Source of the DNA: DASPRG01 sp963796125
GTDB lineage: Bacteria > Nitrospirota > Thermodesulfovibrionia > Thermodesulfovibrionales > SM23-35
Assembly: GCA_963796125.1 (NCBI GenBank)
Contig: CAWCKM010000050.1
Span: forward strand, 11,958 to 75,957
Reading direction: 5' to 3'
DNA length: 64,000 nt
The notes beneath the pieces are model-generated. The model saw only the letters and a program-made list of their open reading frames with translations, was not told the DNA's origin and searched no databases. How positions within the stretch are numbered: the first letter of the stretch is position 1; each line of letters starts with the position of its first letter. The position numbers were made by a program, and so were the translations under genes. Positions 1-9,188 of the stretch are shown piece after piece.

Positions 1-230
1 GGAATGTCAGGAGAAGGTTTGGTATTCTTTTCGAGTTCTTCTAATAGAATTTTTGATAATTCTTCTTTCTTCTTGCCTGAAATAATAACAACTTCCCATG
101 GCTGGGTGTTCTTGTACGAAGGACTCCATTTTGCCGTTTCGACAATAGCCTTCAGTATTTCCACCGGGACAGGATGCGGTTTAAACCCCCTGATGCTCAT
201 CCTCGTCTTAATGCATTCAATGATATCCAT
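1..230 (-). CDS. Nitroreductase family protein (3' part cut by window edge)
   Basis: The first 76 codons of a gene read leftward from an ATG at 230, with GGAGG just upstream, and run off the window. The N-terminus (MDIIECIKTRMSIRGFKPHP, then TAKWSPSYKNTQPWEVVII) is the classic opening of FMN-dependent nitroreductases: the R-S-I-R-x-F/Y motif that binds the FMN phosphate and the P-S-x-x-N-x-Q-P-W motif. Family members are soluble homodimers that reduce nitro compounds, quinones or flavins with NAD(P)H. The substrate cannot be told. The catalytic remainder lies outside the window. Confidence 0.85.
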   Translation of the reverse strand, partial: MDIIECIKTRMSIRGFKPHPVPVEILKAIVETAKWSPSYKNTQPWEVVIISGKKKEELSKILLEELEKNTKPSPDI

Positions 231-312
231 CGTTTCCTCCTTTTAAAAATTATTCACAGAAAGAGATGTGGTCAGGTTTTATTCTGCTGATTATCCTTTC
301 CCTCTGATAAAT

Positions 313-741
313 CTATTTTATATAGTATCCTGAGACCCTCCATTTCCCGTCTTTATCCAGCATTGGCGTAATTGTCTCTGTTGCATGCTGTTTATTTTTA
401 AACGATGTCTCATATTGAATAACAACATATTCACCATCCGGAGCGCCGGGGAGAGTTTTTGTGTAATTTTTGGATTTCAGATTCCTTGAAAGGACTACAC
501 CAAGCGGATTTCTGAATGATTCAAGTGAATTCCTCCACTGTTCTCTGGGAACAGCATTCTTGAAATATTGCGCAGCTTCGTCCCAGCTCTCAGAGTATTT
601 GCCTTCATCAACCAATTTCAACCATGCCTTTGCAGTATGTACCGCAGCTTTCTCTTTTGACTGGTCTGCCATAACATACTGAAAAAATGCAAGCAAACAT
701 ATAAACCCTAATGATAATACTATCCTTGATTTACGTTTCAC
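313..741 (-). CDS. Exported DUF4019-like protein
   Basis: A protein of 142 residues with a signal peptide (KRK, then a hydrophobic stretch to about residue 25, ending VMA-D). The mature part contains A-K-A-W-L-K-L-V-D-E-G-K-Y-x-x-S-W-D and a W-R-V-S-G-Y-Y-I ending, which match the DUF4019 family of small periplasmic proteins of unknown role. The family is usually read as an NTF2-like alpha+beta fold. It lies 26 bp beyond the stop of the HTH/zinc-ribbon gene on the same strand and may be co-transcribed with it and the FKBP gene. No catalytic residues are recognisable. Confidence 0.7.
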   Translation of the reverse strand: MKRKSRIVLSLGFICLLAFFQYVMADQSKEKAAVHTAKAWLKLVDEGKYSESWDEAAQYFKNAVPREQWRNSLESFRNPLGVVLSRNLKSKNYTKTLPGAPDGEYVVIQYETSFKNKQHATETITPMLDKDGKWRVSGYYIK

Positions 742-767
742 TCTTGCCTCCTTGAATCAATCAATGT

Positions 768-1100
768 TTAACCGCTCTTCTTTACAGAGAAAAGAGGGTC
801 ACTTATCATCTCATGACGGCACACAGGGCATTTGCCCGGCTTTCTTAGCCTCTCCCTCTTTCTGAACACAAAGCCGCATTTCTTGCATGCTGCAGGTGTA
901 ACAACAAAATTATGTTCTCTTCTGTTGATTGTCCTCAGGATATGCTCAAGGTGTTCGTATACTTCTCTTTCGCTAACACCAATACAGGCGGATATTTCCC
1001 TGGCTGAGAAGGCCCTGTTTTCAAGTAAAGATCTTATTTCTTTACGGATGGTATCGTGCCTTTCAACAGGTACAAAGGGTTCCTCAGGTTTCTTTTTCAC
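768..1100 (-). CDS. HTH transcriptional regulator with C-terminal zinc ribbon
   Basis: A protein of 110 residues. Residues about 15-55 form a winged-helix-like segment (S-A-R-E-I-S-A-C-I-G-V-S-E-R-E-V-Y-E-H-L). Residues about 70-95 carry two Cys pairs (C-K-K-C-G-F and C-P-V-C-R-H) typical of a zinc ribbon. This matches the small predicted-regulator family 'HTH plus Zn ribbon' (COG3357-like). The start follows the FKBP stop by 8 bp, so the two are almost certainly co-transcribed. Target genes are unknown; autoregulation of this small operon would be a guess. Confidence 0.75.
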   Translation of the reverse strand: MKKKPEEPFVPVERHDTIRKEIRSLLENRAFSAREISACIGVSEREVYEHLEHILRTINRREHNFVVTPAACKKCGFVFRKRERLRKPGKCPVCRHEMISDPLFSVKKSG

Positions 1101-1108
1101 ATCCTGTC

Positions 1109-1537
1109 TTACCCTATCTCTACAAGATCTATATTGAACGTGAGATCTTTTCCAGCCAGGGGATGGTTGGCATCAAGAGTTATAGAATCCCCTGATATTT
1201 CTGTGATTGTTGCTAACAGGTTTCTCCCATCCGGACTTACGAGGTTAATGACAAGCCCCCCTTTTGGTTCAATATCCGGGGGAAAATCGGATTTGTTAAA
1301 CTTAAGCAAAAGATCTTCCCTGTGGGAACCGTAAGCCTCATCTGAAGGAATCCTTAGTGACTTTGTTTCTCCTACAGACATTCCTATAACAGCTTCCTCA
1401 AAACCCTTGATGAGCTGTCCTTTGCCAAGGGTAAACTGAAGAGGGTCGCGTTCTTTTGAAGAATCAAAGACCGTACCGTCTTCCAAAGTGCCTGTGTAGT
1501 GAACCTTTACGGTATCACCATTTTTTGCCTCTGACAT
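1109..1537 (-). CDS. FKBP-type peptidyl-prolyl isomerase (SlyD-like)
   Basis: A protein of 142 residues beginning with the FKBP signature V-x-V-H-Y-T-G-T-L-E-D-G-T-V-F-D-S-S, followed by L-G-K-G-Q-L-I-K-G-F-E-E-A-V-I-G-M and S-D-E-A-Y-G. After about residue 70 an insert-in-flap segment (E-D-L-L-L-K-F-N-K-S-D-F to D-A-N-H-P-L-A-G-K-D-L-T-F) places it with SlyD/FkpB-type enzymes, which isomerise proline bonds and act as chaperones. The metal-binding His/Cys-rich tail of E. coli SlyD is absent. There is no signal peptide, so it should be cytoplasmic. RBS GGAGGAG precedes the ATG. Confidence 0.9.
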   Translation of the reverse strand: MSEAKNGDTVKVHYTGTLEDGTVFDSSKERDPLQFTLGKGQLIKGFEEAVIGMSVGETKSLRIPSDEAYGSHREDLLLKFNKSDFPPDIEPKGGLVINLVSPDGRNLLATITEISGDSITLDANHPLAGKDLTFNIDLVEIG

Positions 1538-1606
1538 TTTCTTCTCCTCCTGTTTTATGATTATAATAACATGCTACTATGTATAAAAATTGAGGAGGTA
1601 AGAGAC

Positions 1607-2439
1607 ATGAAAATATATCAATTGCATAGACTTTGCAATCTTATTAAAAATTATTTGAAGCTTTTTCCGGTTATCATCTCTTGCTTTTATTGCGTGTCAA
1701 TCAGTTCCAATCACAGGAAGGCAGCAATTGAATCTCGTTCTTCAGGTACCGTTCTCAGTATGAGCAACTCTGAATACGGTGAATTTCTTTCGAAAAACAA
1801 GGTTATTACAAACACACCGGAAGCGCAGATGGTACAGCAGGTTGGTCAGAACATCCAGCATTCGGTAGAAAGATTTTTTGCGCAGAACAATTTATCTGAA
1901 AGATTAAAAGGGTATCACTGGGAATTTAACCTTGTCGAGGGGAAGAGTGTCAACGCCTGGTGTATGCCGGGCGGTAAAGTTGTCGTGTACACCGGAATCC
2001 TTCCTGTAGCAAAAGATGATGTTGGTCTGGCTGTTGTTGTAGGGCATGAGATTGCCCACGCTGTAGCACAACATGGTGATGAACGTATGAGCCAGGGGCT
2101 GCTTGCACAGATGGGAGGGGTTGCTCTCGCCACTGCACTCTCATCGAAACCAAAGGAGACAAACCAGTTATTTATGGCAGCCTATGGCATTGGTACACAG
2201 GTAGGTGTATTAATGCCCTATAGCAGGCTTCAGGAATCTGAAGCAGACCGCCTTGGCCTGATCTTCATGGCTATGGCAGGATATGATCCTCGTGCTGCTG
2301 TTGATTTCTGGAAAAGAATGGCAGCAAAGAAGAGGGAGCATCTCTTCCGGAATTCCTGAGTACTCATCCGGCAGACGAAACCAGGATCAGGAACCTGGAG
2401 AAGTTAATTCCCGAGGCAATGCAGTATTACAAGAGTTAG
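1607..2439 (+). CDS. M48 family metalloprotease, frameshifted near the 3' end
   Basis: Zinc endopeptidase of the M48 (HtpX/LoiP/BepA) type. The motif G-H-E-I-A-H-A-V-A-Q-H contains the HExxH zinc site, and the third ligand lies in Q-E-S-E-A-D-R-L-G. I start at 1607 because GAGGAGG lies just upstream. The N-terminus has a hydrophobic stretch and a cysteine (ISCFYCVS), consistent with an exported or lipid-anchored protein. In the first frame the protein stops at 2359. The family C-terminus (P-E-F-L-S-T-H-P-A-D-E-T-R-I) continues in the next frame to TAG 2437-2439, so one base is gained or lost around 2325-2335. Likely envelope quality control. Confidence 0.85.
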
Positions 2440-2448
2440 AGAGATATA

Positions 2449-3837
2449 TCAAAACCCTATAGTCTGCGGCGCCCTCGGGCAGGGGATTACATCGCGGATA
2501 TTGGGCATACCTGTTATATACTGAACCAGTCTTTCAAATCCCAAGCCGAAACCTGCATGTGGAGCAGTTCCAAACCTCCGGAGATCGAGATACCATTGAA
2601 GATTTTCTGAAGGTATTCTCATCTCCTTCATCCTCTCTTCCAGCACATCAAGCCTTTCCTCACGCTGGCTTCCACCAATAATCTCACCCACTTTTGGGAC
2701 AAGAACGTCCATTGCAGCCACGGTTCTTCCATCAGGGTTCAGCTTCATATAAAAGGCCTTTATCTCTTTCGGGTAATCTGTCACAATAACCGGCCCCTTG
2801 AAGACACTGTCCGTAAGATACCGTTCATGCTCAGACTGCAAATCCAACCCCCATGCAACGGGAAATTCAAACTTTTCTTTAGCATCCCTCAATTCCTTTA
2901 CAGCATCAGCATAGGTAACATGCATACAAGGCATGTCAGCCAGTCTGGCAAGCTCTGCAAGAGAAATTTTCCTATACTGATTCTCAAGGAATGAAAGTTC
3001 TTTTTCTCCTTTTTCCAGAACAACTCTGCAAAGGAAGCGGAAAAAATCCTCTGCCAGCTCCATATCATCCCTGAGATCGGCAAAAGCCATTTCAGGTTCG
3101 ACCATCCAGAACTCTGACAGATGACGTGTTGTGTTTGAATTTTCAGCCCTGAACGTAGGGCCAAAGGTGTATACGTTTCCGAGAGACATGGACATAAACT
3201 CTGCCTCAAGCTGTCCGCTCACTGATAAAAAAGTGCGCCTGCCAAACAGGTCCTGTGAAAAATCTATGCTCCCATCTTCTCTTTTTGGAAGATAATCAAG
3301 ATCAAGGGAAGTTACGGTAAACAGTTCCCCCGCGCCTTCACAATCACTGGACGTGATGATGGGAGTATGCACCCATATGAATCCCCTGTTTTGAAAAAAC
3401 TCATGGATTGCATGAGCAAGGATATTTCGTAACCTGAATACAGCACCGTAGGTATTCGTTCTCGGCCTGAGATGGCCTATTTCTCTTAAAAACTCAAGGG
3501 TATGTCCTTTCTTCTGAAGGGGATATGTTTCCGGATCTGCTTCTCCAAAAACTTCAATCTCAGAAACTTCCACCTCATATTTCTGACCCTTTGCAGGTGA
3601 CTCTTTCAGTATGCCTTTCACACCGATGGCTGATCCGGTATTGCACCGTTGAAGCTGCTGAAACGCAGGTGAATTCACTGACACAATAAATTGCAGGGTA
3701 TCCTGCGTGGAACCATCATTCAATGCGAGGAAAGCAAGGCCTTTTGATTCCCTTTTTGTCCTTACCCAGCCGCATACGGTAACCTGCTGTCCCACATATG
3801 TTCCGGCAATGACATCTTTTATGAGCAGCCGTTTCAA
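2449..3837 (-). CDS. asnS: Asparagine--tRNA ligase
   Basis: Full-length class IIb aminoacyl-tRNA synthetase, 462 residues. An N-terminal OB-fold anticodon-binding domain (V-T-V-C-G-W-V-R-T-K-R-E-S-K) is followed by the catalytic core. Motif 2 (F-R-A-E-N-S-N-T-T-R-H-L-S-E-F-W-M-V-E-P-E) has the Asn-type 'N-T-x-R-H' instead of the Asp-type sequence. Motif 3 is G-F-G-L-G-F-E-R-L-V-Q-Y-I-T-G. It charges tRNA-Asn in the cytoplasm. The frame is intact, which is notable among so many frameshifted neighbours. It begins 9 bp downstream of the histidine kinase stop, so the two may share a transcript. Confidence 0.96.
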   Translation of the reverse strand: MKRLLIKDVIAGTYVGQQVTVCGWVRTKRESKGLAFLALNDGSTQDTLQFIVSVNSPAFQQLQRCNTGSAIGVKGILKESPAKGQKYEVEVSEIEVFGEADPETYPLQKKGHTLEFLREIGHLRPRTNTYGAVFRLRNILAHAIHEFFQNRGFIWVHTPIITSSDCEGAGELFTVTSLDLDYLPKREDGSIDFSQDLFGRRTFLSVSGQLEAEFMSMSLGNVYTFGPTFRAENSNTTRHLSEFWMVEPEMAFADLRDDMELAEDFFRFLCRVVLEKGEKELSFLENQYRKISLAELARLADMPCMHVTYADAVKELRDAKEKFEFPVAWGLDLQSEHERYLTDSVFKGPVIVTDYPKEIKAFYMKLNPDGRTVAAMDVLVPKVGEIIGGSQREERLDVLEERMKEMRIPSENLQWYLDLRRFGTAPHAGFGLGFERLVQYITGMPNIRDVIPCPRAPQTIGF

Positions 3838-3846
3838 GGTAGACTC

Positions 3847-5196
3847 TTAATCCGACCGTGGAATAATGAAGTAAAAATTATTGCCGTACGGTGTGGCTTC
3901 ATAACCCACTATTCCCCCGTGTAACTCAACAGCATTTTTTACAAACGTCAACCCGTGTCCTGTTCCCGGTCTGGACCTTGTATTAGTGCCACGATAACCT
4001 TCGTCGAATATCTTGTTTCTTTCTTCCGGCGGAATATGTCTTCCGGTGTTGAACACATTGTACTTTATTCCGTCTTTTCCCGGGCCAAAATATTCCCTGA
4101 TTACCTCATGGCCGTAAGACATATATTTCCTTTTCTCTCCCCAGTGCATAATGACCTCTTCAGTATACTTAAGTGCATTTGAAAAGAGATTGGCATACAC
4201 CTGCGCCATCAATCCCACATCGACAACACTTATGATTTCTTCGTCAGGAATCCCACTCAGGCGGTCATCTATGGTTATACCGGCATTTCCAAACTGCTCC
4301 ACATAACGCTCAAGCTGGGACTGCACAACATCCTTTTTCATGTTGCATAACTTTGTGCGGAGCGTAAGCCTGCCCTGGTCAAAGTGACTCCTTCGGAATA
4401 GTGTTTCAAGGAATAAGCTCGTGTTCGCATAATGCTTTCCGATATTCTCAAGCTCTTCAGTCAAGCCCTTGTTAACTTCTTTTAATTCCTTCAGGAAATT
4501 TTCCATGGTATTATCATCACCCTGCTTATTGCACAGGTCAGAGAGAAGTGTTTCTATTGCTATGTTTTTCATAATCTTTCCCCTCAACCGTCTCAGATAC
4601 AGCCTATAGACAATATTGGGGGCAATGACGTTATGCTCAATATCGGCAATAAGGGTACGAATGAATTTCAAGTGTTCGACATTTTTCTCAGCAATGAATT
4701 TGTCATGCATATTGAAACCGATACGGTTCGCAAATTTTTGCAAAAAAAGTTCATTATGTAAGGTTCTGTCTTCAACCGGGTATATTTCCAGCAGTCCAAG
4801 GACATTATCCTGCGCCTTAAAAGGGAGCTGGTCAAGAAGATATTTTTTACCGTAAATAGGGAAAACAAGACTCTTCTTGTCGGTATAATAAGGATATCCA
4901 TAAGGGGTCACATTTTCTGAAAAAATTAATTTTGATTCATATTCCTGGTCGTCAGTTGTTGTGACAAGCTGCATCGTATTTGATTTAGGGTTTCTAAGAT
5001 AGAGATTGGCGTCAAGATTTAAGAAACTTTTGGGTATTGCAACACATAAAGAATAGAAGTCATCAATATCATCAAACTCCTGGGCAAGATCAAAAAAGGT
5101 CATGATAGCGTTATACTCTATTTGTCCAAAACCATAACGCTGATAGTCGTTCTTCTTAATTTCTATTCTCTCTAAGATGTCTTCGAAAGTATTCAT
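3847..5196 (-). CDS. Sensor histidine kinase, cytoplasmic, GAF-like N-terminus
   Basis: A protein of 449 residues with no clear membrane segment. The first 150 or so residues resemble a GAF-type sensory domain (weak). A helical region around residue 190 contains D-I-E-H-N-V-I-A-P-N, a plausible phospho-acceptor box. The C-terminus has a HATPase_c domain: N-box N-L-F-S-N-A-L-K-Y, G1-like F-N-T-G-R-H-I-P-P-E-E-R-N-K-I-F-D and G2 G-T-G-H-G-L-T-F-V-K. No response regulator lies next to it. It is divergent from the Do-family protease, whose promoter region carries response-regulator-like direct repeats, so a regulatory link is possible but unproven. Confidence 0.85.
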   Translation of the reverse strand: MNTFEDILERIEIKKNDYQRYGFGQIEYNAIMTFFDLAQEFDDIDDFYSLCVAIPKSFLNLDANLYLRNPKSNTMQLVTTTDDQEYESKLIFSENVTPYGYPYYTDKKSLVFPIYGKKYLLDQLPFKAQDNVLGLLEIYPVEDRTLHNELFLQKFANRIGFNMHDKFIAEKNVEHLKFIRTLIADIEHNVIAPNIVYRLYLRRLRGKIMKNIAIETLLSDLCNKQGDDNTMENFLKELKEVNKGLTEELENIGKHYANTSLFLETLFRRSHFDQGRLTLRTKLCNMKKDVVQSQLERYVEQFGNAGITIDDRLSGIPDEEIISVVDVGLMAQVYANLFSNALKYTEEVIMHWGEKRKYMSYGHEVIREYFGPGKDGIKYNVFNTGRHIPPEERNKIFDEGYRGTNTRSRPGTGHGLTFVKNAVELHGGIVGYEATPYGNNFYFIIPRSD

Positions 5197-5288
5197 GTCA
5201 CATGTTTATCTTACAATACTCATCGAATATTCCTTCATGCTCATTCTCATTTTATCATATGCCTCACAGACCTTTCCTGATATTCTTA

Positions 5289-5336
5289 TTCACAATTTTT
5301 CATAATTTATTCATTGTTTCTTCACAAGTTTCATAT
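5289..5336 (+). promoter_or_regulatory. Direct-repeat operator and promoter of the Do protease
   Basis: Heptamers of the form TTCAnnn start at 5289 (TTCACAA), 5299 (TTCATAA), 5310 (TTCATTG), 5321 (TTCACAA) and 5330 (TTCATAT), with steps of 10, 11, 11 and 9 bp. A -10-like TATACT follows at 5334-5339. One-turn spacing on one helix face is typical of OmpR/PhoB-family response regulators. The same arrangement occurs at 20231-20280. The position and match are seen in the sequence; the regulator is inferred. Confidence 0.6.
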
Positions 5337-5371
5337 ACTCTAAATGCAAAAAGAATCTCAAAGGAGGAAAA

Positions 5372-6826
5372 ATGGTTTTGAGAAGGAGACTGTTTCCACT
5401 TATTTCATTATCAGTGCTTATTGTCCTGCTTACATGGCTTAGTCTTGCCCATCAAACAGAAGCATCTGATAGTGGATTGAAGATCTCACAGGAGTCTGTG
5501 GACATACTTTCTAAAACGAATCAGGCAATGGCAGAAGTAGTCACTGCTGTAAAACCTGCTGTTGTAAACATTGCATCAACAAGAATACTGGAAAAACGGG
5601 AAACACCTTCCCCTTTCTTCAACGATCCATTCTTCAGGAGGTTCTTTGGTGAAGAATTCGGACCTTCTGATAAACCCAGGAAATATAAACAGTCCGGGCT
5701 CGGTTCAGGAGTTATTGTAGATGAAAACGGTTATATCCTCACCAATAACCATGTCATAAAAGATGCTGACGAGATAGTAGTGAAGTTGTCAGATAAAAGG
5801 GAATTTAAAGGAAAAGTCATCGGAACAGATGCAAAGACCGACCTTGCCGTTATAAAGATAGATTCAAATAACCTGCCCGTTCTGAAGCTCGGTGACTCTG
5901 ATGAATTAAAAGTCGGGGAGACGGTCCTGGCAATCGGTAATCCCTTTGGATTAAGCCATACGGTAACATCCGGGATAGTCAGTGCAACAGGGAGGGCTCA
6001 GGTAGGAATCGCAGATTATGAAGACTTTATACAAACTGATGCTCCCATTAATCCGGGCAATTCCGGCGGCGCCCTGGTGAATATAAGGGGCGAACTTGTC
6101 GGAGTCAATACAGCGATATTCAGCACAACCGGTGGATATCAGGGAATAGGATTTGCCATACCAAGCAATATGGTAAAAGCAGTGATGGAAAGCCTTATTA
6201 AAACCGGAAAAGTCACCAGAGGATGGCTCGGGGTGCACATACAGCCCCTGACACCAGACCTGGCAAAGCAATTCAATCTCAAAGAAGAAAAAGGTGTTCT
6301 TGTGGGAGATGTTGTGGAGAACAGCCCGGCTGAAAAGGCTGGCCTGCAGAGAGGAGATGTTATGGTCAAATTTGACGGCAAGGACATCAGAGATGCCCTG
6401 AGCCTCAGAAATATGGTGGCAAACACATTACCAGATACAGCGGTTGTGATTAATATTATTCGTGATGCGAAACCAGAGACTGTGAGAGTTATCATTTCTG
6501 AAACTCCTGAAGAGACACAAACACTATCTAAATCTTTTGATAATCAACTGAAAGGTGTTTATGTGCAGACTCTTACTCCTGAATTGAGTAAAAGCATGGG
6601 AATACCAAAACGGATGCAGGGAGTTGTGATAACTGACATCGAAGAAGGCAGTCCTGCCGAAGGTATTTTAGGAAGAGACGATGTGATAATGGAAATCAAC
6701 AGGAACAAGATCATAGATACGAAGGGTTATGAGGCGGTTGTTTCCAAAATCGATCCAAACCAGAATATACTCCTCCTGATATACAGGAAGGGTTCAACCC
6801 TCTACATCACTTTGTCGGCTCAGTGA
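5372..6826 (+). CDS. Do-family periplasmic serine protease (DegP/DegQ-type)
   Basis: A protein of 484 residues. A signal peptide covers about residues 1-31. The trypsin-like domain has the complete triad: His127 in T-N-N-H-V, Asp157 in K-T-D-L-A-V and Ser231 in P-G-N-S-G-G-A. Two PDZ domains follow (about 270-370 and 385-480), the first with G-W-L-G-V and S-P-A-E-K-A-G-L. This is the standard Do protease/chaperone that degrades misfolded envelope proteins. RBS AAAGGAGG precedes the ATG. The promoter carries TTCA direct repeats shared with the Tyr-rich exported protein at 20317, consistent with envelope-stress control. Which of degP, degQ or mucD to call it cannot be decided. Confidence 0.95.
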   Translation: MVLRRRLFPLISLSVLIVLLTWLSLAHQTEASDSGLKISQESVDILSKTNQAMAEVVTAVKPAVVNIASTRILEKRETPSPFFNDPFFRRFFGEEFGPSDKPRKYKQSGLGSGVIVDENGYILTNNHVIKDADEIVVKLSDKREFKGKVIGTDAKTDLAVIKIDSNNLPVLKLGDSDELKVGETVLAIGNPFGLSHTVTSGIVSATGRAQVGIADYEDFIQTDAPINPGNSGGALVNIRGELVGVNTAIFSTTGGYQGIGFAIPSNMVKAVMESLIKTGKVTRGWLGVHIQPLTPDLAKQFNLKEEKGVLVGDVVENSPAEKAGLQRGDVMVKFDGKDIRDALSLRNMVANTLPDTAVVINIIRDAKPETVRVIISETPEETQTLSKSFDNQLKGVYVQTLTPELSKSMGIPKRMQGVVITDIEEGSPAEGILGRDDVIMEINRNKIIDTKGYEAVVSKIDPNQNILLLIYRKGSTLYITLSAQ

Positions 6827-6994
6827 TTATCTGGAATATTTAAGTCACCCCTCCTGGGCAGGAGCTACTGTCCCCAACAGACCTCCTGCCCTCCCCCTTT
6901 GAGACCATTTTATTCGGAAGAACTCTGTTCAATGATTGTTGCTCTGTTTATGTGACCTTCGTCTTCAAGCGAGTCGTAGACCATCTTCCTTTTT

Positions 6995-7044
6995 AACCCC
7001 TCCCGTCCTCCCCTTAAGTTAAGGGGAGGTAGAAGGTGGGGTTA
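6995..7044. repeat. C-rich intergenic palindrome
   Basis: Centred on CCTCCCCTTAAGTTAAGGGG, an almost perfect inverted repeat flanked by further CCCCTCCC and GGTGGGG arms. It belongs to the same loose family as the sites at 21061, 30794, 38618, 43972 and 48238. The gap 6827-7126 between the protease and msrB otherwise shows no gene. Confidence 0.6.
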
Positions 7045-7126
7045 TGATTAAAGTGGGCCTGAAAATCTGAACAATTCAGAATCTGCATATAACATGATAA
7101 AATATATCTCTTCAGAGGAGGTGCAG

Positions 7127-7725
7127 ATGTCATTGTTATGGAAAGATAAAAACTTTTCGGCTGTCGTCAAGGTGAAAATTTGTTTTTTCCTTGTCTTAGC
7201 AATGTTCATTTGTCATGGCTGTAAGGAAGAAATGCCTTTCAGCCAATTAAAACAGCGTTCAGGCATTATGACAATATTCCGAAAAAAGTTTGGGAGGTAG
7301 AAATGGAAAAGAAAACAAAAGATCCTCAAAAAACCTATACAAAGCCTGATGATGAGACCCTGAGAAAGAAACTGACACCGATTCAGTACAAGGTCACACA
7401 GAAAGACGGAACAGAACCGCCATTTCAGAATGAATACTGGGATAACAAGAGAGAAGGAATATATGTTGATATTGTTTCAGGAGAACCGTTGTTCAGTTCA
7501 CTCGATAAATATGATTCCGGAACGGGATGGCCGAGCTTCACAAAACCTCTTGAACCCGGCAATATTGTAGAACGGGAAGACACAAGTCTTTTCTCGAAGC
7601 GGACAGAGGTGAGGAGCAAGCACGGTAATTCACATCTCGGCCACGTGTTTAATGATGGACCTCCACCAACAGGGCTCAGGTACTGCATGAACTCTGCTGC
7701 ACTGCAGGTTTATCCCGAAAGATGA
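7127..7725 (+). CDS. msrB: Peptide-methionine (R)-S-oxide reductase, exported, frameshifted
   Basis: MsrB reduces R-methionine sulfoxide in proteins. The core carries the signature H-L-G-H-V-F-N-D-G-P and the catalytic Cys in R-Y-C-M-N-S-A-A-L. The usual zinc-binding CxxC pairs are replaced (Y-V-D-I-V-S-G-E and S-K-H-G-N-S), so this is the zinc-less type. An ATG at 7127 with GAGGAGG opens a lipoprotein-like signal (F-F-L-V-L-A-M-F-I-C-H-G-C). The frame shifts around 7263, where H-Y-D-N-I-P-K-K-V-W-E-V-E joins the core in frame. The core alone could start at ATG 7303, but the D-N-I-P-K-K-V-W block is typical of exported MsrB. It overlaps the next gene by 4 bp. Confidence 0.85.
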
Positions 7726-9165
7726 CCTTGAAAAAGAAGGATACGGAGAATACCTTAAGTTATTTAAGAAGTCTCAGTAAATATATGCCCGACAAACAAT
7801 TAAAGATATTCTTTTCAGGTATTGCTGGAAGTGGTATGTCAGCAATAGCCTGTTTTATGTCTGACAGGGGTCATAAAGTTGTAGGTTCAGACAGGGGTTT
7901 TGACAGCAATCCCAGGGCATCCTCTCTGCACCATATTAAAGTCTAAAGGAATCACTATTGTACCCCAGGATGGAAACGGTATTGACCGCTCATTTGACTT
8001 TGTAGTCTTCAGCACTGCTGTTGAACATGACATGCCGGAATTCACAAAAGCAACATCTCTAAGAATTCCTATCAAGACGAGGCCGGAATACCTTGCAGAG
8101 CTTTCATCGGAATTCAAAACCATTGCTGTTGCCGGCACAAGCGGAAAATCAACAACGTCAGGTATGCTTGCTTTTTTGATGGACAGACTTGGACTGAAAC
8201 CAAATTTTATCGGCGGAGGCAGGGTAAAGCAATTCAAGACAGAAACACATCCTGGGAATTCCCTTGCTGGTGATAGCAGTACTCTCGTCATTGAGGCATG
8301 TGAGTCAGACGGTACAATTGTCAGATATAAACCGGAACATTTGATACTCTTAAATCTACAGCTTGACCACAATACAATAGATGTGACATCGGAGATGTTC
8401 AAAACAATAATGCACAATACAAAGGGAATGATTGTAATCAATGCTGATGACCAGAGACTTCAAAAAATTACCTCGAAAGGAACAATCACCTTTTCCATAG
8501 ATTCTCCATCTCAATACAGGGCAACAGATATTTCTTATAATCCTTTTAGTACTGACTTTTCTGTAGACAATATTCACTTCACTCTCTCTCTTCCGGGAAA
8601 ATACAACCTCTATAATGCCCTTTCCTGCATAGCCATACTTTCTGAAATGGGGATTCCACTCAGCAATATCGCAAACATACTCCATGAATTCCAGGGAATA
8701 GAAAGACGGTTTGATATCCATCTCAGCAACGGAAAATATCTTGTGATTGATGACTACGCACACAACCCACATAAAATCTCTTCTCTTATGCAAGCAATGA
8801 AAAATATCAGAAAAGGTATCTGCTACATCTTTCAGCCCCATGGCTATGGGCCAACAAGGATGATGAAGAATGAATACATTGATGCCTTTGCAGAAAATCT
8901 CGATGACTCAGACCATCTTATTCTTCTCCCGATCTTCTATGCCGGAGGAACAGCCAGGAAAGACATATCCAGCCATGACCTCGCTGATGGTATAAGGTAC
9001 AAAGGGAAGTCTGTGGAAGTTGTCGAGGAAAGAGAGACAGTCTTAAAAATGCTTCATAAATGGGATACCTATGTAGTCTTTGGAGCAAGGGATGAGACTC
9101 TGTCGGATTTTGCCAGGAGAATTGCTGAAAACTTAACTCATTCACAAATGACTGCAGGCAAATAA
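7722..9165 (+). CDS. Mur ligase, Mpl/MurC type, frameshifted
   Basis: ATP-dependent Mur ligase of the UDP-MurNAc-using class. The N-terminus has the Rossmann-like G-I-A-G-S-G-M-S-A-I-A (the MurC/Mpl UDP-binding loop) and G-S-D-R-G-F-D-S-N-P. The central P-loop is A-G-T-S-G-K-S-T-T-S-G, followed by D-Y-A-H-N-P-H-K. The first frame ends at 7946 and the rest runs in another frame, so one base is gained or lost near 7910-7925. D-Y-A-H-N-P-H-K and the length fit Mpl (murein tripeptide recycling) or a diverged MurC; I cannot decide between them. It overlaps msrB by ATGA and so is translationally coupled. Cytoplasmic. Confidence 0.8.
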
Positions 9166-9188
9166 CGATGATTAAACGGAGGTCATAG

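Noticed and set aside
4..246. Open frame of 80 codons on the + strand at the left edge
   Set aside because: It is the opposite strand of a clear nitroreductase N-terminus.
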